64,000 nucleotides of DNA, taken from Coenobita brevimanus. Taxonomy: Eukaryota > Arthropoda > Malacostraca > Decapoda > Coenobitidae. The notes beneath the pieces are model-generated. The model searched no databases, was not told the DNA's origin, and was given only the letters and a program-made list of their open reading frames with translations. Location of the stretch: the NCBI GenBank assembly GCA_032717465.1, contig CM064748.1, positions 8,040,807-8,104,806 on the forward strand. The letters run 5' to 3'. A program made the translations under genes and the position numbers. Of this stretch, positions 10,886 to 22,736 are shown in pieces; the stretch's first letter is position 1; each line of letters opens with the position of its first letter.

Positions 10886-11327
10886 ACAGTATAAACATAC
10901 AACATTCATACATACATACATACATACACACGCTCAACTGCAGGTAAAAATCGATGGGTTCAGGTTTTTTTTTTTTTTTTCCTCAGTATATTAACGGAAG
11001 GATTTAATGTACGTTCGTGGCCACTGTCAAACCTTCATAACGGGTACAGAGACTCTCCTAATATGCAGCGGGAATGCCTTTCTCCTTGTTCAAACCTGTG
11101 TACGTTTATGAGGGCGTGACTGAATCGATCAGGAAGTAAACGAAACAGGCAAATAACGACAACAAAAACTGCGACGTTAACAACAGATCAACAAAAGAAA
11201 TAAACGAATAGGCAAGTTGCCCCTCCTCCCCCCCCACCCCAACCCCCCAAAAAAGGAAATGAATGACTGAAAAAAAGGATGAATGAATGAATGCATGTAT
11301 GTAACTATATAAGTACAGTTCATTCGT

Positions 11328-11366
<39 letters not shown>

Positions 11367-11924
11367 CATACGTCCGTACACACAGACATACATGCTCACA
11401 AAGACACACAAATACATAGGTACAGTAGAAACATACATACACGAGCACAACTGCAGCAGGCGAAAATCGATGGGTTCAGGTTAACCTTTTTTTTTTTTTT
11501 TTTTTTCCAGCATAGTAACTGAAGGATTCACCGTGCGTTCATGACGGATAGAGAGCATCTCCTAATATGCAGCGGGAATGACTTATCTCGTTGTGCAAAC
11601 CTGTGTACCTTTATGAGGGCGTGAGTGAATCGATGAGTAAGTAAAAGAAACAGGCAAATAACGAAAATAAAAACTGCGACGTGAACAACAGATTAAAAAA
11701 AGAAATAAACGAATAGGCAAGTATTCCCCCCCCTTCAAAAAAAAAAAAAAAAGGAAATCATTAAAAAAAAAAAAATGAATGAATGAATGCATGCATGTAG
11801 GTAAGTAATGGAGTTCATTTGTGTGTGTGTGTGTGTGTGTGTGTGTCTGTGTGGAAAAGCAAGAGCTGATATATGGAAACCTAAACTGAGGGTCTGTCAT
11901 CATCTCTCTTTGAAAAAGGGTTTT
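9193..11924. other. H2B-H3 convergent spacer, unit 1
   Basis: 2.7 kb of noncoding DNA, nearly identical to 56798-59499 in unit 3. It holds several T/A homopolymer runs, CA or TG microsatellites (about 10848-10883, 11332-11362 and 11820-11846), ATAC repeats, and an imperfect direct repeat (about 10920-11230 versus 11440-11730: ATCGATGGGTTCAG, poly-T, then ATATGCAGCGGGAATG). No credible ORF, tRNA or rRNA was seen. The small ORFs here are microsatellite translations. Confidence 0.85.
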
Positions 11925-11940
11925 GGCCCTGAAAAGGGCC
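11925..11940 (-). terminator. H3 3' stem-loop, unit 1
   Basis: In sense orientation GGCCCTTTTCAGGGCC forms the canonical 6-bp stem with a 4-base loop of replication-dependent histone mRNAs, 36 nt after the stop. It is followed by a purine-rich downstream element (CAAAGAGAGATGA) that fits U7 snRNA pairing. Confidence 0.93.
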
Positions 11941-11976
11941 GAGATTTCTTTCGATCGAGGTGAGGGGCCTCTCGCC

Positions 11977-12729
<753 letters not shown>

Positions 12730-12807
12730 CAGTTGGTCCAGCCACCGTGCCAGCAAGTCCATAGGCGAGCTAGTGAACCTTGGCGCACTGATCCTGTGGA
12801 CTTCACC

Positions 12808-14049
12808 ATGGCTCGCACATCTGCTAATTCCTACGACCCGTTGAGGGGGGCATCCAACAGCAGATCGGAGCTTCCGGGAGCCCAGAAGATCAGGGGAACC
12901 GTTCGTTGGTTCAACGTGAAGGCTGGGTACGGTTTCATCACGTGCCAGGACACTGGTGCTGATGTTTTCGTCCCTGGCCGTTCGATCGTTGTACCAAACG
13001 AAAAGCACCGCCAACGCTCTCTTGGCGAAGGTGAGACGGTGGAGTTCAGTCTTTCACAGTCTCCTAAGGGTCCTGTGGCCAGGGATGTCTCTGGGCCGGG
13101 GGGTGTAGCTGTGCTGGGCTCTGTCCATGCATGGCGGCACCCCACGGCCCAGAGACGCCGGCCTCAGAATCCTGGGAGATCCGGGAAGATGGACACCATC
13201 GTTGCGATGTGCATCGCGACGGCGAAGGCTTTCTGCGGTGATGACAGGGCGGCCCTGCGCATTCTCCTCCCTCAGATTTTTTAGGAGAATGGGTTGCCAC
13301 GCCTTGTCATCCCCGAAAGCTTCGCCCACGATGTCCGTCCCGCCACTCGTCAGAAGCGTCAGCCCCGTCCTCAGCAGCCTATACAACCTCGCACAACACC
13401 GCAAAAACGGCTGCAGTTGGATGCTCCTCTCAACAGAGGGACTGCCACCATTCCCGACGACCCGGCACCAAACTTGGACCTCGAACCGACTACTGAAGAT
13501 CACGCCTCGTCACCGGCAGCTGAGGAGGACACGGAGACCATCCCTGACCCTCCAGACACCCTAGATCCTGCTGCCATTGACAACGGTGATGAAGACACCA
13601 CCATGGAGACAGGCACTGCATCCCCTCTGCCATCAACTGAGACCACCAAGAAGAAGAAGGGGAAGAATAAGAAGAGGAAGGCAGAACAACTTGCCCCCTC
13701 CATCAACTCGACACTCGACCTGCCTGCACCCACCACCGCCACGAACGTCAGCCCTCAGGATCAAGCAAAAGACCGCATCCGAGACATCTTGCCACCCCTC
13801 CATCCCACCATCAAGCAACGTCTCGACTCACTATCCTTCGACGAACTCTTCGATCAGAGAGACAGCTACTGGGACAACAACTTCTCAGATGCACTCGACG
13901 CCCTACTAAGACTCGCTACTCCAGTGCCATTCCAAGAACATCACGAACGATGCCTGGAAGAGATAATAGACACTCACCCCTACGACACAGCGATTATGAA
14001 CTACATTGTGAACCGGATCGAACACGAGAGAATACAGCATCTTCACTGA
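12808..14049 (+). pseudogene. Y-box-type cold-shock-domain ORF with one in-frame stop
   Basis: The frame opens MARTSANSYDPLRG at ATG 12808. Residues about 30-105 are a Y-box-like cold-shock domain: GTVRWFNVKAGYGFI (RNP1), TGADVFV (RNP2) and LGEGETVEF. A conserved block FCGDDRAAL to LLPQIF then meets TAG at 13282, where the copy at 128-1165 has a glutamate codon. The same frame continues to 14049 with an acidic/Pro-rich region, a KKKKGKNKKRK basic patch (a possible nuclear signal) and a helical C-terminus (PTIKQRLDSLSFDELF onward). Total is 413 codons plus the stop. The ORF is otherwise undamaged, so the TAG is either a recent lesion or a readthrough site. Family role: single-stranded nucleic acid binding and RNA chaperoning. 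Confidence 0.8.
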
Positions 14050-14110
14050 CCGGGCTAATGTATGGCCCGGCCTGCACTATAGGTGCAGGAAATCTACGAA
14101 CGAACGAACT
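14050..14110 (+). other. Two-hairpin 3' end and ACGA tail of CSD-1
   Basis: Hairpin 1 pairs CCGGGC with GCCCGG (14050-14070). Hairpin 2 is CCTGCACTATAGGTGCAGG (14071-14089). In element B hairpin 2 reads CCTCCACTATAGGTGGAGG, a compensatory G/C swap that preserves pairing. AAATC and (ACGA)n follow. Confidence 0.85.
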
Positions 14111-14121
14111 CGGGGTCGTCA
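14111..14121 (+). repeat. Regenerated H4 target site between CSD-1 and element B
   Basis: CGGGGTCGTCA is the H4 start-site target, present at 12719-12729 (one change), here, and at 32747-32757. It serves both as the 3' duplication of CSD-1 and the 5' duplication of element B, which shows that the site was used twice. Confidence 0.85.
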
Positions 14122-14333
14122 CTCTCAGCCGAGCTCTCGCCAAGGCAACATCTCTGCTTAGTGAAACGTGGATTCCCGGCTCCATAGACTTTCTCAGCAA
14201 TTTCACCATCGCACCTCACAGAGCTTTCGAGTTTTTCCTGGCTCTATCCTTTTCTCCCAGCTCTTTCTTTTCAGTTTTTTTTTCTTTTCTCTTCCTGTTC
14301 ACCTACTCTCCGGCTGCCATCTTAGAGTCCCTG

Positions 14334-14528
14334 CCGTAGTACGACGCTGAACCCTGAAGGAATACCATTAGGGTATCTCCATGAGGGGGGGCCTTAGAGG
14401 CCTGGTTATAGGAGGCGGCAAGGGTTGGCTCTGTTAGGGCTAGGTTAGGTAAGTCCCTCACGGGGCAGTGACGGGGTCTCCTGCGTCGCCCTTTAGAGGG
14501 CGGGGAGTTTAGGCCCCCGTTACTGTGG
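14334..14528 (+). other. Structured 5' leader block of element B
   Basis: Conserved with elements A and C. The outer stem is CAGTGACGGGG (14466-14476) with CCCCGTTACTG (14515-14525). The inner hairpin is CGCCCTTTAGAGGGCG (14487-14502). GGTTATAGGAGGC lies at 14404-14416. In element C the inner hairpin is CGTCCTTTAGAGGACG, a compensatory change. Confidence 0.7.
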
Positions 14529-14775
14529 CGAACCGCCGGAGAGTCTTGCCCTTCTCTCTCTCTCTCTCTCTCTTTTTTTTTTTTTTTTCGCTCGTTTTGA
14601 TTCTATTTTTTTTTCTTTCTTTTCTTTTTTCTTTTCTTCAGCTATATATATCCCTTTACCTATCCCCTTTAGCTCACCTCATTCTATTTTTATTTTTAGT
14701 TTCACATCCTTTCACTTTTATTCTATTTTTACTTTTATTCTTCAAGCTCTGTCTGCATGTCCGTGTGTCTGTAAC

Positions 14776-16622
14776 ATGGAGCCTCCACCCAAGCCTGCTC
14801 TGACGTCTTCCCCTAAGACATCCCAGGCTAAGAAACCTCGTCTCACTGGTCCAGAGTATGACCCAGAAGATTTTTTTGAATCTACCCCGGCTATGAATAC
14901 CGACCTAGACTCTGACGAAGTGGATCGTGCCTCTGCCTCTGCCATGACCCCCAAACCTGCCCAAGACACAAGCCACGCCCCCAGGGCCTCCGAGAGCTCT
15001 GCCTTAGATCCTGCTCAACCCACTGACGATGCTGATGGCTTTACCCTGGTAAAAAAAAAACGCCGCTCTGCTGCCAAGACCACGCTCCCCCTTGAGCCCC
15101 CCACTACCTCATCCTCTGAACCCCACAACCGCACCTCACCACCCTCACACCCTCACCCCCAATCCTCCACGCGCCTGCAGATGCCGCCACTTCTCAGCCC
15201 CCTCATCAATACCCAGGCTTCATTATCACTCCCAATGAGAACTTTTCCTCTACCTACGACATCACCAACGCAATTGCAGCAGCACACCCCTCCTTAAAAT
15301 TCAAAATGGTCCAGCTTAAAAACCAGGACACTGCTATCGTTCCCCTTGATGATGCTTCTCATGACATCCTCCACACCTTGAACACTATTGCCGGAAAACC
15401 CATCAGCATCCAAAGACGGGACCCTAACCTTACCCCGCATAAATTTCTCCTCACAAAATACCCGACAAATTTTCCCATGGCGGCAGTCCTAGACCACGAC
15501 TCAGTCGAAACTGCCCAGAGATGCAGTGTACAGGGACAAAATACCAGGCAAGTTATTGTCACTATCAGGGGAACTGTCCCTCCACTCCTCGACCTAGGAC
15601 AATGGGGCTCATACCACCTACGCCTCTTCATGCCAGAACCCCTCCGCTGCTTCAATTGCCAGCAATACGGACACCACCAATCACGGTGCTCCCGCCGCCC
15701 AGTTTGCGCCATGTGCAGTGGCCGCCATGCCACCCAGGAGTGCCTAGACAAATTCAAGGCCAAGCAGCCGGTCGCTGCACGTTGCCCGAACTGCGGCGGG
15801 AAGCACCATGCTTGGAACAAGATTTGCCCTGCCAGGAAGGAACGTGTGCAGTGGGGGATAGAGAGGGAGACACATTGGGTCCAAGACCACCTCCCTGTAC
15901 CCCTAGCCTCTCCAACCACCAACGCCTGGGGCGTGCCCCCCATCATCCCCCAAACCTCGTCTCTCCCTCTCCCTCCTCCACAGCCCACCGAGTTTCCCCC
16001 ACTACGCAACCCCACCCCATCCCCGTCGGCTTTCCACCCACAGAGAAACCCAGCTCGCCAACCACGAACCTTAACCCCGCAGCCACCTCGTCACCCCCCC
16101 TCCACCCCACAACACACCGACGCCAGCACACAGACCAACATAGACTCCTCCACCCAAACCTCACCAGACACCACTCATCTCCCAGGCCTTGCCACCACCA
16201 GCATAGAGGACTTCAGATCCCTAAGCCGCCACCTATGCACCACAATAGCAGAGGAACTCGGAAAGATCCTGGGACAACAGCTCGACCCCAAACCCCTCCT
16301 CCAGGTAACCCACCAAGCCATACAACAGTGGATCGAGCATCCAGATCGGACCAACGCCACCCCCAACAAACTCCCCCCAGCCACCCCCACACTACAGGCG
16401 CCACTCCAACCCCCACCAACCCCATCCAACCCAGCCACTGCCCACCAACCACGCCACCGACACCGCCAAAATTCACGATCCCGTGCAACACTAACATCAC
16501 AGGATCCAAGAAACAGAAGCCGCTCCATCTCCATCGACAGGCCTCAAGAACACCTGGACAAGCATGCAGGAGCCCCCAGCCACCAACATCACACCCCCTC
16601 CGGGAAGAAAGGGAGACCTTGA
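14776..16622 (+). pseudogene. Element B ORF1 (Gag-like, zinc knuckles), frameshifted
   Basis: Starts at ATG 14776 (MEPPPKPALTSSPK). The reading frame changes near 15165, after which the domain seen in elements A and D continues (NENFSSTYDITNAIAAA to GQWGSYHLRLF). Three zinc motifs follow: CFNCQQYGHHQSRC, CAMCSGRHATQEC and CPNCGGKHHAWNKIC. The C-terminal third is very Pro/Thr/Gln-rich and ends near an Arg/Ser-rich stretch (RHRQNSRSRA). It overlaps the start region of ORF2 in a different frame. Base composition is strongly C-rich. Confidence 0.85.
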
Positions 16623-16689
16623 TCCAGATCACCACTTCCCACATCCACTCCATCAACCGGAATGACCTAAACACTGCAAGCCATCCCCC

Positions 16690-19600
16690 TACCTCACAAC
16701 AAATCACCTCCCCTTCTACATCTCTTCGCATACTGCAGTGGAATATCAACTGTGCCTCTGCAAAACGTTCTCTGCTCGAGGAGGCTGCCCATAAAGACAA
16801 CATCGATGTCTTCCTCCTGCAGGAAACTCTTCTTAACAAGCGCCAACCACTGCGGTTGCGGGGTTTTATCCCCTTCCTTCTTCCCTGTGCTCGTGGCGGT
16901 CCCCGAGGCTGTGCCATCCTCATCAGAAACCACATCCCTGCAATAGCCATCAACCCCCTCCCAGACTGTGGACCCAGAACTGAAATTCAGGGAGTAGAAC
17001 TTACCCTGACAAATGGAAACCTAAAAATTTTCAATGTCTATCGTCCGCCTGCAGCCGATCTACACCTGGGAGAGCTTTTCTCCCTTTCACAATCAGAGGA
17101 AATATTCATAGGGGGGGACATGAATTCCCATCACATGTGCCTCGGATCCCGAAGCCCAGCTAACCCAACAGGACGCCACATAGCTCTAGTACTTGAAGAA
17201 ACCCCGACCATATCCCTCCTCAACAACACCAACACCCCTACGCACCTACAGGGAGGTAGGCTGGATCTCTCCCTTGTTTCCTCCACTCTCGTTCCTCGAT
17301 CCACTTGGGAGATCCACCCCACCTTAACATCAGATCACCACGCCATCCTCTGCTCCCTAGGAATCACTCCTCTACCGAAGCCCCCTGGGCCCCCCCCCCA
17401 CGATGGAACACGAAACAAGCAAACTGGGGCTTATTTACAGACACCCTAGACCACCACCTCCTTACCCTAGACCCCTCACCTGACCTTGACAGCCATGCCA
17501 ACCAAATCACGGAGGCCTTCCAGGCGACGGCAGACACAGCAATCCCCATCACCGGTCCTCCAAAACACTTCCACAAAGACCATTGGTATTATAACCCCAG
17601 GGTCAAAGAGCTCAACCACCATCTAAACAGAGCTAAAAAGATCTACCGCTCCAACACCACCCCCGATGCACTAAGATTATCTCCAAAGTGTTATCAGGCA
17701 CTCTATAGCGAAGAAGAACAGCATAAAAGAGCAGAAATGGCTGGAGTGGTGCCAATCTCTGGGAGCTCACACCAATCTCGGATCTATTTGGAGGAAACTA
17801 AAAGTAGTCTCTAGCCCTCCCACTGCCCCCCCCCCCACCCCCCCCCACCCCGTGGGAAAGCTGATGACATGGCTGAGGCCTTTGCCCTTAGAACCTCCCC
17901 CCAACAACTCCCGCTCTCCACCAGACGCAAACAAGATGACCTATACCAACACAGAGCACACCTGATCCACATTAATAAAAACACCCCAGCCGAGTCAGAC
18001 TGCCCTTTCACCATACACGAACTAACACACACCTACAAAACTAGCACCGACACCGCTCCAGGTTCAGATGGGATTACTTACAGCATGCTTTCACATGCGG
18101 GTCCAGTGACTAGGAAGGCCTTCCTTGACCTCTTCAACCACTCCTGGACCCTCGGACGTATACCCTCGCAGTGGAAGCGTGCTGTAATCCACCCCATCCC
18201 TAAACAAAACGACCCCAACAACCCCCGTCCTATCTCCCTTCTCAGTTGCCTTGGCAAAACTGCGGAGCGAATGGTTCTCCACCGTCTGACTTGGTCACTG
18301 CCTCCCCCACACAGCCACATCTTCGCCTACATCAAGGGCAAAGGTGCCTCAGAATGCCTCAACTCCTTCCTGTCTGAATTCCGAGGAGGCAGAGGTCTAG
18401 CTGTCTTCATAGATCTCGAGAAGGCCTTCGAGCTAGCATGCCCAGAGGCTATCCTCGCAACCCTGGCACGCAGGGGAGTGAGGGGGTCGCCTCCTTTGCT
18501 GGCTCGAGGACTTCTTCCGAGATCGTGAAGCTGCTGTCCGCTTCCAAGGATTCACCTCTTCCCCCCACAAACACCAAAATGGCACTCCACAAGGCAGCAT
18601 TCTCTGTCCAACCCTATTCAATGCCCTTGTGGAGTGCCTCCTACACATCGACTTTGGACCTGGGATCAGACTGCTGTGTTATGCAGATGATCTAGCCCTC
18701 GCCATCCACAGAGGTCCTTACCATGCTCAAGGCCAGAAAGCCCTCTCTAAAATACACTCAGCGTGCCAAGAACTCGGCCTCAAAATTAACGCCTCCAAAA
18801 CAAAGGCCCTCCCTATCAACATCAGACCTCCCATCGACCAACTGAGCCTCGGGCAAACGCCCATTGCATACGTTACAACACACAAATACCTGGGCGTGAC
18901 CATCGATTCCCACTTCTCTTTCAGACCCGAAGTTGCACGCCTGAGAGATAAAACCAAAACCAGGATCTCGGCACTGAGAGCTCTAGCAGGTAAAGGGGGC
19001 GGAGCCACCTTTAAGGTCCTCCGCCTCTTTTATATGCAGACCATCAGATCAGTCATAGACTATTCCGCACCTGTTCTCCCAGCAATCGATGCAGGACACT
19101 CCCAAAAACTAGAAGTCATTCAGAATGAAGCCATGAGGATCATGTCTGGCTCTCCGAGGTGGACAAAGCTTGCCAACCTCCGCCTCGAGTGTGACCTCAC
19201 TAGCCTTACCTCCGCATCCAAACTCGTGTTGCTACCCTTGCCACCAAACTAGCCCGCAGTGCATCTCCACTCCCCCTTTTATCACGAATCAAAACATCAG
19301 TAGACCTCCACCCTGATATACTCACGGGTAGCTGGCTCCACAGCACAGCCAGAGCCATCCACGCCCTCGAGACATCCTCATTCGTAAATCAAGCCCCTGA
19401 CTCCCTTGCCCCCCACTATCGCCCCCAAGCCCCTTGGGACCCCCCTTTGTGCAAAACAATCATCACCAACACACCTCCTAAATCACACACCCCCACCCAG
19501 CAACTCCGCCAAGAAGGCCTACAGCGCATCCACACCATCACCCCAAAGGATGCAGTCACCTACTATACTGATGGCTCTGTCTCTGATAGTTGAGCAGCTG

Positions 19601-20439
19601 CAGCCTTTGTCTGTGAACAAAGAGCACAGGGTTTCCGCCTAACCAACGGAGCTTCCACACTACAAGCGGAACTGGTGGCAATAGCGGCTGCACTAAAGGA
19701 TGCCCTGCTCCATAACCCTTCATCAACTATCATCATTCACTCTGACTCTATGGCAGCCATCCACACCCTTAGACAGCCTCTTCCCACCGACAACATCTTC
19801 ATCGTCACAGACCTACTTGCTACAACCCAGCAAATACAGGATGCAGGGGGATCAGTCATTTTACATTGGATCCCCAGTCATGTAGGCATCAGGGGTAATG
19901 AAAAGGCAGATGACACTGCGAGACAAGCAACACTACGCCCCACCATTGACATAGAGACAGCACAGAGATTCTCAAACATCAAGAGGCAAATTCAACACAG
20001 CGCAAAAGCCCTCAGTCGAGAAGACCACAATCAGGAAGTACAGCTCGGCTCTCCTTCTGCAATGTGGTTTGCCCAGGCCACCCAATACGCGCCACTCAAA
20101 CCACCTCTGCCAAAAGACAATCGCTTGCTTAACCAACTCCGGCACCTCAGATTGGGATACCCCAGCCTCTCTGAACTAGAAACAGCAAGCGACCCCCCTC
20201 CCACAGAATGCGAGCACTGCCAAGCCGACACCCCTTACCCACTGCTCCATTACTTTCTTCGCTGCCCAGTCACCTCCCGCCTCAGGGCAAAATCCACCTA
20301 CCCTAATCCTGACATTCCTAGAGCCCACACTGCAGCAATCCCACTCAGCACCCTCCGAAAGACCGCAGCCAGCATCGTTGCCACCGCCCCATTCAGTGCC
20401 CTCCTTCAAGTGGTGCACAGCACGCACCCTCCACCCTAA
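16690..20439 (+). pseudogene. Element B ORF2: endonuclease, reverse transcriptase, RNase H (frameshifted)
   Basis: The endonuclease runs from RILQWNINCASAKRSLLEE through LLQETLL, GGDMNSHH and SDHHAI, so the catalytic residues are present. The frame shifts near 17400, 17800, 18500 and 19230. Reverse transcriptase pieces are AVIHPIPKQNDPNNPRPISL, FIDLEKAFELACP and YADD (about 18679-18690). RNase H begins at YYTDGSVSDS, which is followed directly by an in-frame TGA (about 19591), then continues HSDSMAAIH and IPSHVGIRGNEKADD. The C-terminal zinc motif is CEHCQADTPYPLLHYFLRC, and the stop is at 20439. This copy cannot make a full protein as it stands. Confidence 0.85.
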
Positions 20440-20502
20440 TTTTAATTTATTTATTTATATAATTTATGTATATGTATATATATGTATATGTATATATATG
20501 TA

Positions 20503-20556
<54 letters not shown>

Positions 20557-20564
20557 GTGTATAT
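20440..20564 (+). repeat. AT-rich 3' UTR of element B with TA microsatellite
   Basis: Low-complexity TTTA, TATG and (TA)n sequence belonging to the element B 3' UTR, interrupted at 20565 by the Gypsy insertion and resumed at 32496. ATAT at 20561-20564 is repeated at 32492-32495 as the probable 4-bp target duplication, though in this context the match is weak evidence. Confidence 0.8.
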
Positions 20565-21352
20565 TGTTACATAGCCTATGATTTCATCATCCTTTGTGTA
20601 ATTTTAACGCACAGTATGCTGCATGTTTGATCACGAGCGTGTTCTGCCTCAGTCCCCCCCTTCTACCGTTATAGTAGAGTAAGTCGTCCTTTCTGTTATT
20701 CAGTGCGGGATTGTCGACCGTTTGTCCCCATCGCTTCATTTGCGCGTCCTTATTACAAGTTGTATCAAGCTCTGCTGGCCCCTATATAATGAGCTCAGTC
20801 TCTGCATCATTGCCACTTAGATCTGCTCCTCATTTTGTTCACATCTCTGTCCTCCCCTGTACAGATATTATTATTGTGAGTGCTCAAGAAATCTCCAAAC
20901 ATCTAGCAGCTGTGTGTAATTTGAGTATAACCGTTGTTGCATTTTGTTCTTGTACTGTATAGCATAAGTTTAATTTGTAGGCCTAGTGAAGTTTGTAATT
21001 TATGTAGGGTTCTTTGTCAGTTATTTTTGATAATAGTTTGTATCTGTAATAATTTATCTGGCATTCACTGAGTATTATCTGGTATCTCATTTTATCAGGG
21101 CTGACTTAGATAAATTTACTCTTGCTAATTTCGTGTTAATAGAGGCTATTGCAGTTAACCATATATTTAACCTGTTTATTTGCCATTACATTATCCTTAT
21201 GAGTCCTGAATGTTTTGTTGTTAGTTTGAGCATTAAACTTTAACTTGTAATTTTACCTAACTCTTTTGTTTTGGACCTGGAACTTTACGGGACAGTAGTG
21301 ATTTTTAGCATTCTCACTTAAAGTGTACATTATCTTTCTCTGTTCCGTAACA
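20565..21352 (+). repeat. Gypsy LTR 1
   Basis: 788 bp, TG...CA ends. It contains TATATAA (20783-20789) as a likely promoter TATA. It differs from LTR 2 and LTR 3 by single bases (for example GATCACGAGC in place of GATCACCAGC) and C-run length. TTGGCGACC follows a few bases after the end and is the likely primer-binding site. The tRNA is not assigned. Confidence 0.93.
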
Positions 21353-21436
21353 TAAATTTGGCGACCTCATATCAGGATAATCAGGATATTATCATAAGGA
21401 TATTGCTTGATATTTTGTGACTGTTACTTATTAATT

Positions 21437-22713
21437 ATGTCTACTATTACTACACTTGATGAAGCCAAAGATTTTTGTCAAATGTGCAAACAGTGTGTTA
21501 AATAGAAAACAGAACAAAGAAAGAACTTAAGCTAGTTGCTCAACAATTGGGAATTGCAGTTCACTCTCATCATTCTAAAGATAAAATTGTTGGCATGATT
21601 AATAAGAGCTTGTTTAATGTGACTCCTCCAAATGAGCAAACGCAGATTGAAATAGCTAAGTTACAGCTAGCCCTGCAGGAGGCTTGTGCTAAGGAGGCGG
21701 AGTCTCGTGTTAAGGAGGCTGAATTTCAAGCACGTGCTAAGGAGGCTGAGTCTCAGGCTAAGGAGGCGGAATCTCAGGTTCGGATTCAGGAGGCACAGAT
21801 ACAGGCTCAGGCACAAGTTGAACTTGCCAGGATTCAGGCAGACCATGAGTATCGTATGAAACAAGGTGGAACTGGATCATCTAGCTCTGATGATTTTGAT
21901 GTTGCTAAAAATGTTAAACTTGTCCCTCCTTTTAATGAATCTGATTTAACGAAGTATTTTCAGTTGTTTGAGAGGGTAGCTACAGGTTTTAATTGGCCTA
22001 AGGAGTATTGGCCAGTACTCCTTCAAACTGTTCTCACCGGTAAAGCTCAAGTAACTTATGCATCTTTGCCTCAGGATCAATCTGATAATTATGATGTAGT
22101 TAAGAGCTTGATTCTTAAGGCCTATGAGCTTGTTCCTGAAGCCTATAGAGTAAAATTTAGGACAACTTACAAGCAAGATAAGCAATCCCATGTTGAGTAT
22201 GCAAAAATCAAAGAAGATCTGTTAGAGCAGTGGTTAAATTCTAAGAATGTGGATTCTGATTTTGGTAAATTTAAGCAGATGATTTTGCTGGAGGACTTCA
22301 AGAGGTGTATTTATAAAGATGTAAGCCTATATCTCGATGAGAAAAGAATAGATAATTTGTCTGATGCTGCAGTTTTAGCTGATGAATATGTTCTCACTCA
22401 CAAGAGATATGCTAGAGAAAAAGGGAAAGCTGAGAGTAAGTACGTTGCCTCTACTCAGAGTACAGGTAACAGGAAAGAGAATAAGGATGATGTTTCTCAG
22501 GAAGTAAATACCAGCTTCACCTCTAGATTTCAGAAAAGTAAATGTACTTATTGTAGTAAGCTTGGTCATACTACGGAGAGATGTTTCAGGAGACAGCGTG
22601 ATGTGAACAAAAAGGAGTCTTTAAATATTCAGTCAATTGGTCTAGTGTCCACTCTTGAGAGTTCCCAGAATTCTTCAACTGAGTTAACTGAACCTGCTTT
22701 GGGGGTAACTTAA
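21437..22713 (+). pseudogene. Gypsy copy 1 gag, frameshifted near its start
   Basis: ATG at 21437 (MSTITTLDEAKD). A one-base shorter T-run near 21474 breaks the frame relative to copy 2, and a further change follows (TAAATAG). From 21547 the frame is open: a heptad-like KEAESQ/RVKEAEF coiled-coil region, a capsid-like segment (LVPPFNESDLTKYFQLFERV to EEDLLEQW-type helices), and a zinc knuckle CTYCSKLGHTTERC. Near 22700 a missing base separates gag from pol, which are fused in copy 2. Confidence 0.9.
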
Positions 22714-22736
22714 ATTCTCATGATGGAGCTCCTCTT

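Larger units (their letters stand above)
12730..14110 (+). mobile_element. Cold-shock-domain element inserted at the H4 start (CSD-1)
   Basis: A 1381-bp element begins one base after the H4 target CGGGGTCATCA (12719-12729). It ends in an ACGA-repeat tail followed by CGGGGTCGTCA (14111-14121), an 11-bp duplication with one difference. It consists of a 78-nt leader, one ORF (12808-14049) and a 3' end of about 60 nt with the same two hairpins as elements B and D. It has no reverse transcriptase, so it must be mobilised in trans, presumably by the ACGA-tail family. It is oriented so that the H4 TATA box would drive it. Confidence 0.85.

Noticed and set aside
10667..10947. Several 65-90 codon ORFs, also at 11106-11522 and 58301-59106
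   Set aside because: They are translations of CA/TG and ATAC microsatellites on both strands.
15359..16164. Long minus-strand ORFs opposite element B ORF1 (and 16175-16953)
   Set aside because: Antisense shadows of a C-rich Gag gene. Trp/Gly/Arg-rich composition with no motif.
20711..20962. 83-codon ORF inside each LTR (also 26280 and 31850)
   Set aside because: Lies within the LTR and spans its TATA box. No domain, explained by LTR identity.
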